Shown here piece by piece: positions 1 through 7,193 of a stretch of 44,990 nt of DNA. The position numbers and the translations under genes are program-made. Source of the stretch: Flavobacterium anhuiense (GTDB lineage Bacteria > Bacteroidota > Bacteroidia > Flavobacteriales > Flavobacteriaceae); the NCBI RefSeq assembly GCF_004151235.1, contig NZ_JUIV01000027.1, forward strand, positions 1 through 44,990. The letters run 5' to 3'. The notes under the pieces were generated by a model, which was not told the DNA's origin, made no database searches, and worked only from the letters and a program-made list of their open reading frames with translations. Position 1 is the stretch's first letter. The number at the start of each line of letters is the position of its first letter.

Positions 1-13
1 TTAATTTTAAATT

Positions 14-33
14 TGTCTAAACTTTTGGGTGCA
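14..33. repeat. possible IS3-like element end at the left edge
   Basis: Read on the minus strand this is TGCACCCAAAAGTTTAGACA, which has the look of an IS3/IS150-type terminal repeat (TG..CCC, then AAAAGTTTAGACA). If so, the element would extend to the left, outside the window, and only its last ~30 bp are here. The right edge of the window (44959-44978) carries a similar sequence. No transposase is visible, so this is a resemblance only. Confidence 0.3.
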
Positions 34-69
34 GTCTATAACGAACAGGCTTTTTAATGTTTTAAAGTT

Positions 70-996
70 TTAGAACCATCTTCTGCGTTTGAACAAAAAA
101 ACTCCAAAAGTGGATAGAATTATGGAGACTAAAAGCAGAATCCAGATTCCGTATTTGCTTTCTTCTAATCCGTTTGGGACGTTCATTCCGTACAAACTGG
201 CGATTACGGTTGGAATCATCAAAATGATTGAAATTGATGTCATTTGCTTCATGATATTATTCATGTTGTTTGAAATTACCGAAGCGTAAGCATCCATCAT
301 TCCTGTTAAGATGTTGTTGTAAATGTTGGCTGTGTCTTGCGCCTGATTTAATTCGATTTCAACATCCTCTAATAATTCTGGATCGTAACTCGCTTTGTGC
401 GCTTTTAGATTTTTGATTCTTTGAAATAAAACGTCATTTGCTTTTAGTGACGTGATGAAGAACACAAAGCATTTTTCGATTTGTAGCAAGGCTTGCAATT
501 CTTCGTTTTTAATCGATTTCTCTAAATTATCTTCTGCTAATTTTATTTTCTGGTTGATTTGTTTTAGATATTTCAAATACCATACGCTTGAAGACAAAAG
601 CAATCTTAAAACTAAATTGAAATTATCTTCTATGTCGATGTTTTTGCGCTGTGAATAAGCCACAAAATCTTTTATGATTTCTGTTTTATAAAAACTGATG
701 GTAACACAGATATCGTCTTTAAAAATGATTCCGAGCGGAACGGTATGAAATGGAATTTTGACATCGCCGCTTTTAATGGGAATGCGCATAATAATCAAAG
801 TCCAGCCGTCTTCGATTTCGATACGAGGTCTTTCGTCGATATCCTCAATATCATTGTAAAAAGCTTCAGGAACCTGAAGTTCTTCTAATAAATAATTTTT
901 ATCTGATTCTGTTGGAGATTCGATGTGAATCCAGCAATTTGAAGTCCATTTTTGGATTTCTACTAATCCGTTGTTGTTTGTGTAAAAGGCTTTCAT
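70..996 (-). CDS. corA: CorA-family magnesium/divalent cation transporter
   Basis: A 308-residue inner-membrane channel of the CorA/MIT family, which carries Mg2+ (some members Co2+, Ni2+ or Zn2+) into the cytoplasm as a pentamer. The N-terminal ~240 residues form the soluble funnel with long helices (about 140-240). Two membrane segments follow near 251-269 and 283-303, and the family's GMN signature sits at residues 270-272 in the loop between them, inside YGMNVP. The protein ends in the basic tail FKRRRWF, as in other CorA proteins. The ATG at 996 gives a full-length family member. A possible TAnnTTTG box (TACTTTTG) lies on the minus strand at 1110-1117. The exact ion cannot be read from the sequence. 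Confidence 0.9.
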   Translation of the reverse strand: MKAFYTNNNGLVEIQKWTSNCWIHIESPTESDKNYLLEELQVPEAFYNDIEDIDERPRIEIEDGWTLIIMRIPIKSGDVKIPFHTVPLGIIFKDDICVTISFYKTEIIKDFVAYSQRKNIDIEDNFNLVLRLLLSSSVWYLKYLKQINQKIKLAEDNLEKSIKNEELQALLQIEKCFVFFITSLKANDVLFQRIKNLKAHKASYDPELLEDVEIELNQAQDTANIYNNILTGMMDAYASVISNNMNNIMKQMTSISIILMIPTVIASLYGMNVPNGLEESKYGIWILLLVSIILSTFGVFLFKRRRWF

Positions 997-1182
997 TTCA
1001 AAATACAGGTTTTTAGCGCAGCATTTTGAAATTTCAAAAGCTGCTTAATTTAATACTAACGAATAATAATAATCGTCCATTTGGAGAAGTGTTATTTTTT
1101 AAAGTGCTGCAAAAGTATCCTTTATTTTCAAGAACCGAAACTTTAAACTATTAATTATATATTAAAATGACTGTTTCTGTTA

Positions 1183-1332
1183 GATTTTTAAATACATAGA
1201 AACATAGATATTCTAAATGTAGAAAAGGCGTTTCACTTTTTGTAAATAAACATAGCTTGGCTATGTGAGAGAAATTTGTTTCTCTTTTATATTCTTTTTA
1301 GAAACCAATTCTATGTTTCTATGTGTTAGAAA
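1183..1332. repeat. nested palindromic intergenic repeat built on ACATAGAA words
   Basis: Two 15-nt arms, ACATAGAAACATAGA (1194-1208) and its exact reverse complement (1310-1324), enclose a second inverted repeat, ACATAGC-TTG-GCTATGT (1250-1266). The arms themselves are two turns of an 8-bp word, ACATAGAA/ACATAGA. The whole could fold into a long, interrupted hairpin. It occupies most of the 397-bp gap between folD and corA, and no coding potential is seen there. It resembles the REP-like intergenic elements scattered through Flavobacterium genomes. Confidence 0.65.
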
Positions 1333-1342
1333 ATTTAAAACA

Positions 1343-1374
1343 ATAAAAAAAGCCTGCTCGACAGAACAGGCTTT
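1343..1374 (-). terminator. rho-independent terminator of folD
   Basis: On the minus strand the stem AAAGCCTG/CAGGCTTT (1349-1356 and 1367-1374) with a 10-nt loop is followed by a run of T. It begins 20 bp after the folD stop codon. Confidence 0.85.
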
Positions 1375-1393
1375 CATAATATTTAAAAAGAAA

Positions 1394-2281
1394 TTATTGA
1401 TTTCTTGCGCTTCTCATTTTTCTTGCTAAAAGTGTATTTTTAAGTAACATTGCAATTGTCATTGGTCCTACTCCACCTGGAACAGGCGTAATGAACGATG
1501 CTTTTTTGCTTACGCCATCAAAATCAACATCTCCCTTGATAACGTATCCTTTTGGATTTGATGCATCATCTACACGAGTAATTCCAACGTCGATAACGGT
1601 TACTCCTTCTTTTACCATATCTGCTTTTAAGAATTCTGGAACTCCTAAAGCTGTGATAATGATATCTGCGTTTTTAGTGAATTCTGCTAAGTCTTTAGTA
1701 CGACTATGAGTCAAAGTAACTGTAGAATCTCCTGGATTTCCTTTACGGCTCATTAAGATGCTCATCGGACGTCCTACGATGTGACTTCTACCAATTACAA
1801 CGGTATGTTTTCCTGAAGTTTCAACTTTGTAACGTTCTAACAATTCCATAATCCCGAATGGTGTTGCTGGAATAAAACTTTCCATTTCAAGAGCCATTCT
1901 TCCAAAGTTAGTTGGATGAAATCCGTCAACATCTTTATCAGGATCGATTGCTAATAAAATCTTCTGCTCATCGATATGTTTTGGCAAAGGCAACTGAACG
2001 ATATATCCATCAAGGTTATCATCTTCGTTCAATTCTTTGATTTTTGCTAAAAGTTCGTCTTCTGTAATAGTTTCTGGTAAAGCAACTAAAGTTGAATCAA
2101 AACCGATTTCTTGGCATGATTTTACTTTACTTCCTACGTAAGTTAAACTTGCTCCGTTGTTTCCCACTAAAACTGCTGCTAAATGAGGTACTTTTCCTCC
2201 AGCTGCTTTTATAGATTGAACCTCGATTGCAATTTCATTTTTAATGTCGTTAGATGTTTTTTTACCGTCTAGTAGTTGCAT
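1394..2281 (-). CDS. folD: bifunctional methylene-THF dehydrogenase/cyclohydrolase FolD
   Basis: A 295-residue cytoplasmic enzyme that oxidises 5,10-methylene-tetrahydrofolate with NADP+ and hydrolyses the product to 10-formyl-THF, feeding purine and formyl-Met synthesis. The catalytic SxxYVxxK motif is present as SLTYVGSK (Tyr48, Lys52). The conserved blocks QLPLPKHI, DVDGFHPTN, the Rossmann-fold stretch VIGRSHIVGRP and the late ITPVPGGVGPMT follow in the usual order. Length is normal for the family. It lies 129 bp downstream of ffh on the same strand, but inverted repeats between the two genes probably end the ffh transcript. Confidence 0.96.
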   Translation of the reverse strand: MQLLDGKKTSNDIKNEIAIEVQSIKAAGGKVPHLAAVLVGNNGASLTYVGSKVKSCQEIGFDSTLVALPETITEDELLAKIKELNEDDNLDGYIVQLPLPKHIDEQKILLAIDPDKDVDGFHPTNFGRMALEMESFIPATPFGIMELLERYKVETSGKHTVVIGRSHIVGRPMSILMSRKGNPGDSTVTLTHSRTKDLAEFTKNADIIITALGVPEFLKADMVKEGVTVIDVGITRVDDASNPKGYVIKGDVDFDGVSKKASFITPVPGGVGPMTIAMLLKNTLLARKMRSARNQ

Positions 2282-2350
2282 GTGTTGTGTTTATTTTGTT
2301 TCAGGTTTCAAGTTTCATGTTACTGTTGAAACTTACTATTTATGTAATTA

Positions 2351-2404
2351 AAAAAGTTTCAAGTTTTGGCCTCTTAACTTGAAACCTTAAACTTGAAACT
2401 TTTT
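2351..2404. repeat. 16-bp inverted repeat of GTTTCAAG words after ffh
   Basis: AAAAAGTTTCAAGTTT (2351-2366) is matched exactly by its reverse complement at 2389-2404, and a further AACTTGAAAC lies between them at 2377-2386. A looser copy, GTTTCAGGTTTCAAGTTTC, occurs at 2299-2317. The structure starts 7 bp after the ffh stop codon, so on the minus strand it may act as the ffh terminator. Again the arms are made of a short repeated word. Confidence 0.65.
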
Positions 2405-2410
2405 CTTATT

Positions 2411-3775
2411 TTATCTCGGCATTCCTCCTGGCATACCACCCGGCATCCCTTTCATACCTCCCATCATTTTCATCAGATTTTTTCCGCCTGGGCCTTGCAT
2501 CATCTTCATCATCTTGCTCATTTGGTCAAACTGCTTCATCAGCTGATTTACCTGCTCGACTTTTGTTCCCGAACCTTTAGCGATTCTGGCTTTTCTTTTT
2601 ACGTCGATAATGGCTGGTTTGCTTCTTTCAGCTGGCGTCATCGAATAAATGATCGCTTCGATATGTTTGAAAGCATCATCTTCGATTTCTACATCTTTCA
2701 TGGCTTTTGAAGCTCCTGGTATCATTCCAACCAAGTCTTTCATATTACCCATTTTCTTTACTTGCTGAATCTGCGTTAAGAAGTCATCAAAACCAAATTC
2801 GTTTTTAGCGATTTTCTTTTGAAGTTTTCTTGCTTCTTCTTCATCAAATTGCTCTTGAGCTCTTTCAACAAGAGACACAACGTCTCCCATTCCTAAGATA
2901 CGCTCAGCCATACGTTCTGGATAGAAAACATCAATTGCTTCCATTTTCTCTCCAGTACCAACAAATTTGATTGGTTTATTTACAATCGATTTAATCGAAA
3001 GTGCAGCTCCACCACGAGTATCACCATCTAATTTCGTTAAGATAACTCCATCAAAGTTTAAGATATCGTTGAAAGCTTTTGCTGTATTTACAGCATCTTG
3101 TCCTGTCATAGAGTCTACAACGAACAATGTTTCTTGTGGCTGAATTGCTTTGTGTACACGTGCAATTTCGTCCATCATTTCCTGATCTACTGCCAAACGT
3201 CCAGCTGTATCGACGATAACAACATTGAATCCGTTTGCTTTAGCATGTTTAATTGCATTTTGTGCAATTTCTACAGGATTTTTATTTTCTGGTTCTGAGT
3301 AAACCTCAACACCTATTTGATCTCCCACAACATGAAGCTGATTAATCGCCGCCGGACGGTAGATATCACATGCTACAAGAAGTGGTTTCTTGTTTTTCTT
3401 TGTTTTTAAGTAGTTGGCTAATTTCCCTGAGAAAGTAGTTTTACCAGAACCTTGAAGTCCTGACATCAAAATAACAGTTGGATTTCCTGATAAGTTAACA
3501 CCAGCAACATCTCCTCCCATTAATTCAGTCAACTCATCTTTTACCAGTTTAACTAATAATTGTCCTGGCTGTAAGGTTGTCAATACGTCCTGTCCAATTG
3601 CTTTGTCTTTTACTCTTGCTGTAAAATCTTTAGCAATTTTAAAGTTAACATCGGCATCAAGTAAGGCACGACGAACTTCTTTTAAGGTATCGGCTACGTT
3701 TACTTCTGTAATTTTACCGTGTCCTTTTAATATATGGAACGCTTTATCTAACTTATCACTTAAATTATCAAACAT
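2411..3775 (-). CDS. ffh: signal recognition particle GTPase Ffh (SRP54)
   Basis: A 454-residue protein that binds 4.5S RNA and signal sequences of nascent membrane proteins and delivers ribosomes to FtsY. The N domain covers about residues 1-95. The G domain follows with the P-loop GLQGSGKTT (106-114), DTAGR and TKLDGDTRGG. The methionine-rich M domain fills roughly 300-454. The tail is unusually rich in GGMPGGM repeats, typical of Bacteroidota Ffh. A promoter-like TATCTTTG lies just upstream (3798-3805, minus). No 4.5S RNA gene was seen in this window. Confidence 0.97.
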   Translation of the reverse strand: MFDNLSDKLDKAFHILKGHGKITEVNVADTLKEVRRALLDADVNFKIAKDFTARVKDKAIGQDVLTTLQPGQLLVKLVKDELTELMGGDVAGVNLSGNPTVILMSGLQGSGKTTFSGKLANYLKTKKNKKPLLVACDIYRPAAINQLHVVGDQIGVEVYSEPENKNPVEIAQNAIKHAKANGFNVVIVDTAGRLAVDQEMMDEIARVHKAIQPQETLFVVDSMTGQDAVNTAKAFNDILNFDGVILTKLDGDTRGGAALSIKSIVNKPIKFVGTGEKMEAIDVFYPERMAERILGMGDVVSLVERAQEQFDEEEARKLQKKIAKNEFGFDDFLTQIQQVKKMGNMKDLVGMIPGASKAMKDVEIEDDAFKHIEAIIYSMTPAERSKPAIIDVKRKARIAKGSGTKVEQVNQLMKQFDQMSKMMKMMQGPGGKNLMKMMGGMKGMPGGMPGGMPR

Positions 3776-3797
3776 ATCTTTTTGTTTATTTGAAGTG

Positions 3798-3829
3798 CAA
3801 AGATAATCTAATTAGATATTTCAGGCAAT
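3798..3829 (-). promoter_or_regulatory. Bacteroidota-type promoter of ffh
   Basis: On the minus strand, ATTG (3826-3829), a 20-bp spacer and TATCTTTG (3798-3805) match the TTG/TAnnTTTG consensus of the Bacteroidota housekeeping sigma factor. Transcription would start about 15-20 bp before the ffh ATG at 3775. Confidence 0.6.
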
Positions 3830-3838
3830 TTATTTTTT

Positions 3839-4083
3839 AAGGTTCAAAGTGGCAAAGCAACAAAGGCGCAAAGTTTTTTCTTTGCTGTTAATTACACCGA
3901 TTTCACTGATTATTTCTCTCGCAGATTTAGCAGATGATTCAGATTTCTATTTTAAATAATTAAAAATTAAAATCTGCAGAATCTGCGCGAAATAAATCTT
4001 TTTAATCCTTTTAATCAGTGGCTATAAAAAAGGCGCAAAGAATAAAACCTTTGCGCCTTTGTAACTATGTTCCTTTGAATCTT
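3839..4083. repeat. nested inverted-repeat element made of 8-bp NNNCAAAG words
   Basis: The left arm (3843-3873) is four consecutive 8-bp words, each ending in CAAAG (last word GCGCAAAG). The right arm (about 4049-4083), read on the minus strand, is again four such words ending in the same GCGCAAAG. Inside lies a second, looser inverted pair: CACTGATTA...CGCAGATT (3904-3927) against CGCAGATT...CACTGATTA on the other strand (3978-4021). The 245-bp element could fold into one long imperfect hairpin. It fills the ffh-MBOAT gap and contains the MBOAT terminator. No reading frame is evident. Confidence 0.65.
4026..4059 (-). terminator. rho-independent terminator of the MBOAT/SGNH operon
   Basis: On the minus strand AAGGCGCAAAG/CTTTGCGCCTT forms an 11-bp stem with a 7-nt loop (4030-4059), followed by TTTTTT. 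It lies about 30 bp after the MBOAT stop codon and is made from the same GCGCAAAG word as the surrounding repeat element. Confidence 0.8.
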
Positions 4084-4087
4084 TATT

Positions 4088-5770
4088 TTAGAATTGAAAG
4101 TAAATGAAAGGCTGTGAACCTGCTACTGCTGTTGCGTAAACAATCCAGTAAACGAATCCTAAAATTATTGCTTTTACTAATAATGGTGTTTTGTCGAAAA
4201 CAGATTTCATTCCGTTTGTGAAATTTTCTGGTAAGAAATGCCAAACGTAACCAAACAACATTAATCCGAATACATTTTTGTAACCTAGAATAATTGTTTT
4301 CCAAAGTTCTGGTTCGAATGTTAATTGTCCGATGTTATTAATTACTTGTAATGCTGTTTCAAAATCTCTTGCTCTGAAGAAAATCCAACAGAAAACTACA
4401 AAATGAAATGTAATTACGATTGAGAAAAATCTCCATAAGAAATTCGGGCTTTTATCTTTTTTAGAAGGAAAGAATTCCATGAAAATTTTATGAACCGCTA
4501 AAGCTAATCCGTGAAGTGCTCCCCAAACTATAAACTGCGCTCCTGCTCCGTGCCACAATCCTCCTAAAAGCATTGTAGTAAACAAGTTGAAATTGGTTAC
4601 TAAAGTCTGTTTTATTTTGCTTGACAGTAAAAACGACAAAGCGAAAATTAAAATACTGATTCCTGCAATAACAAGTGGAATTACACTTTCATTATAACAA
4701 GACATTCCCCAAAGCAATAATCCGAAGAAGAATAAACTTGGAAATAAATATCCTGCAAAAGATCCATTACGATTTCCTCCAATAGAAATATATAAAAAGT
4801 CTTTTAACCAAGTCGAAAGCGAAATGTGCCATCTTCTCCAGAAATCGGTAATCGAAGTTGATTTATACGGTGTTCTAAAGTTGACAGGCAATTTAAATCC
4901 AAGCAATAATGCAATACCAATTGCCATATCTGAATATCCTGAGAAATCGCAGTAGATCTGAATCGCGTATCCGTAAGACGCCATTAAGTTTTCAAAAGAA
5001 GTATAACTCATTGGCGTATCAAAAACACGATCAACAAAGTTTACAGATATGTAGTTTGAAATTACCGTTTTCTTTATCAAACCTCCAATAATCAAAAACA
5101 AAGCATTGTTTACGTCTTGTTTCGTCAGATTCAATTTTTGGTAAATCTGAGGAAGAAAATCTTTTGCACGTACAATTGGCCCAGCAACTAACTGTGGAAA
5201 AAACGAAACGAAGAATAAATATTCAATGTAATTTTTTGTCGGTTTGATTTCTTCTCTGTAAATCTCAATAATATAACTCATCGACTGAAAAGTGTAGAAC
5301 GAAATTCCAACAGGAAGAAAAACATTATGAAGTGCAAAATTACCATGAAACATGTCATTGTAAGTCACAATCAAAAAGTTCATGTATTTGAAATAGCCCA
5401 AAAGTGCCAAATTCAAAATAACACTTATCACCAAGTAAAATTTCTTAACGCTGTCTCTGCTTTCTCTGTAAATAATCTGGCTCAAACCATAATCTACTAC
5501 TGATGAAAGCAATAAAAGCAGAAAGTAAATTCCGCTTGATTTATAGTAAAAGAATAATGAGAAGAGAATAACATATGTTAATCTCAAATAAAATGTTTTG
5601 CGTAAAAAACCATACACAAAATAGAAAACCAGAAATAAACCTAAGAATAAACCGGTATTGAATAAAAGTTTTTCGTCTTCATTATAAACGAACCAACTTT
5701 TAACTTGTTCTATTGTAATTGCACCAAAATTTTGAATGAACCAATTATTAATGCTCTCTATTGTCGTCAA
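4088..5770 (-). CDS. MBOAT-family membrane O-acyltransferase (AlgI/PatA type)
   Basis: A 560-residue polytopic membrane protein of the MBOAT family, which passes acyl groups (usually acetyl) across the inner membrane to a partner that modifies a surface polymer. The signature DFWRRWHISLSTWLKDF (309-325) and IGGNR, typical of AlgI/PatA proteins, are present. The catalytic histidine region LLGGLWHGAG has His407, with a second His420 in GALHGLA. About ten hydrophobic segments start near residue 40. The only usable start is TTG at 5770, one base after the stop of the upstream SGNH gene; an in-frame TAA sits four codons earlier and no ATG is nearby. It is the last gene of a three-gene operon. The likely role is acetylation of an exopolysaccharide or of peptidoglycan; the polymer is not known. 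Confidence 0.9.
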   Translation of the reverse strand: MTTIESINNWFIQNFGAITIEQVKSWFVYNEDEKLLFNTGLFLGLFLVFYFVYGFLRKTFYLRLTYVILFSLFFYYKSSGIYFLLLLLSSVVDYGLSQIIYRESRDSVKKFYLVISVILNLALLGYFKYMNFLIVTYNDMFHGNFALHNVFLPVGISFYTFQSMSYIIEIYREEIKPTKNYIEYLFFVSFFPQLVAGPIVRAKDFLPQIYQKLNLTKQDVNNALFLIIGGLIKKTVISNYISVNFVDRVFDTPMSYTSFENLMASYGYAIQIYCDFSGYSDMAIGIALLLGFKLPVNFRTPYKSTSITDFWRRWHISLSTWLKDFLYISIGGNRNGSFAGYLFPSLFFFGLLLWGMSCYNESVIPLVIAGISILIFALSFLLSSKIKQTLVTNFNLFTTMLLGGLWHGAGAQFIVWGALHGLALAVHKIFMEFFPSKKDKSPNFLWRFFSIVITFHFVVFCWIFFRARDFETALQVINNIGQLTFEPELWKTIILGYKNVFGLMLFGYVWHFLPENFTNGMKSVFDKTPLLVKAIILGFVYWIVYATAVAGSQPFIYFQF

Positions 5771-5771
5771 C

Positions 5772-7193
5772 TTACTTCTTTAATTTAAAATTATCGTATG
5801 ATCTTAAAATCGCTTGAGTGAACAAATCTCCTTGTTTCTCGTATCCTTTTTTTGAATAATGAACCCAATCTGGTCCAATTAGCCCTTGTACTTTTAATTG
5901 TCTGATTCCGCTCATACCTCCAAATTCGTCGTACAAATCCCAAACGGCAAGACCGTCTTTTTGGGCTATATCTATAATTTGTCTCGCGTAATTATCAATG
6001 TAGTGATTTGGCTTTCGTCTTAACAATGATGGCGGAGGTGTCATTACAATTATGGGAGCGTCTATTTTTTGTGCTCTTACATTATTGATAAACTCTCGCA
6101 ATTCTTTGATATAACTTTCTGGATCTAAGTGATCATAGCTTTCATTTGTTCCTAGTGAAAAAACCAGCAAATCGGGATGCAACGATTTCAATTGTTCAAA
6201 GAATAATGGATATTTATTGTAATCTGAATATTTAGCACCGTTTACTCCAATTCCGCTATAAATAATTCCTGGAGCATCTTTTTCTAAAACAATTCCATTT
6301 AGTTCATAATCTTTTGCTTCTTTGTTTGGAATCAAGAAAATTCGACTTAAAGCGTTTTCTGAATTGTAATAATGACTAAACGAATCTGATTCTATTGCTA
6401 ACGGAACAAATTCTGACATTGAAATGGTCTTTGCTCTTGTCTCGTTTGTGGCAATTTTTAATGTTCTTCCTGCACGAATATTATTCCCTTTTAAACGATT
6501 GTCTCTTTTAATTTCAGCAACCGAAACATTGTATTTATCTGCAATTGTTCCAAGCACTTCGCCTTTTTTAATCTTATGGGTAATAACTCTTCGCTCGGTT
6601 GTCTGAATAGAATTGATTTTAGACGAAATTGCTAAATCGAACATATTCTGATTCTGAGGCGTAATAATTTTTATTGTATTGAATTTATACGCTGGATCTT
6701 TTACATTCATCTCCATTACAAATCCGCCAGAATCTCGCCAAAGCCCAATTCCGCTTATCCCAATCGGACATTGTTTAAATGGGTGAATATTTCTATAGCT
6801 TTCCCAAGTCCTGTTCGATTTAAAACGTTCGTTGTAAGACCCGTTTGTTTTGGCCAACTGATAAGGAAATACTAAACCGCGCCCCGCATTTCCAAACCTC
6901 TGCTGCAGTTTTTTTCTGATTTCATTGGTCATCAAGTCGCCTTGAATATGTGAATCGCCAATATGCACAATATTGATTTTTTGATTCTTCTGATCTTCAT
7001 TTTTTTCCAGTTTCTCAAAAAAATCGCTTATCGCTTTTGCGTTATAAATCTGGCCATCAGAAGGAGCATCAATTGCTGCTGTATCCACTTTTTGAATCAT
7101 ACTTTCGTGTGTTGGCTGTACATCTGTTTTAGGAGTTTTTTCATTTGTTGTAAAAAAAAGACAACAAAAGAAAACCATAAGTTTATTTATCAT
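5772..7193 (-). CDS. SGNH/GDSL hydrolase with an internal LysM domain
   Basis: A 473-residue envelope protein with a short hydrophobic N terminus (about 4-16). The SGNH fold is split. Block I, HIGDSHIQGD with nucleophile Ser81, comes early; block III GTN is at 348-350 and the catalytic DWVH (Asp442, His445) is near the end. Between them, at about 204-247, lies a LysM-like module beginning ITHKIKKGEVLGTIADKYNV and ending in ALRTL-type residues (here IRAGRTLKI). LysM binds peptidoglycan or chitin-like glycans, so the enzyme may act on cell-wall N-acetyl sugars. It starts with ATG overlapping the previous stop by 4 bp (ATGA) and runs directly into the MBOAT gene. The context suggests an O-acetyltransferase of the PatB/AlgX kind; a deacetylating esterase is the alternative. 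Confidence 0.85.
   Translation of the reverse strand: MINKLMVFFCCLFFTTNEKTPKTDVQPTHESMIQKVDTAAIDAPSDGQIYNAKAISDFFEKLEKNEDQKNQKINIVHIGDSHIQGDLMTNEIRKKLQQRFGNAGRGLVFPYQLAKTNGSYNERFKSNRTWESYRNIHPFKQCPIGISGIGLWRDSGGFVMEMNVKDPAYKFNTIKIITPQNQNMFDLAISSKINSIQTTERRVITHKIKKGEVLGTIADKYNVSVAEIKRDNRLKGNNIRAGRTLKIATNETRAKTISMSEFVPLAIESDSFSHYYNSENALSRIFLIPNKEAKDYELNGIVLEKDAPGIIYSGIGVNGAKYSDYNKYPLFFEQLKSLHPDLLVFSLGTNESYDHLDPESYIKELREFINNVRAQKIDAPIIVMTPPPSLLRRKPNHYIDNYARQIIDIAQKDGLAVWDLYDEFGGMSGIRQLKVQGLIGPDWVHYSKKGYEKQGDLFTQAILRSYDNFKLKK
6453..6584 (-). other. LysM domain inserted in the SGNH protein
   Basis: Codons 204-247. The pattern of a hydrophobic strand, KKGEVLGTIADKYNVSV, IKRDNRL and GRTLKI follows the LysM beta-alpha-alpha-beta layout. 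Catalytic SGNH blocks lie on both sides. Confidence 0.8.

Noticed and set aside
2393..2710. A 105-codon His-rich plus-strand frame opposite the end of ffh
   Set aside because: The His runs are the antisense of the Met/Gly-rich M domain tail of Ffh.
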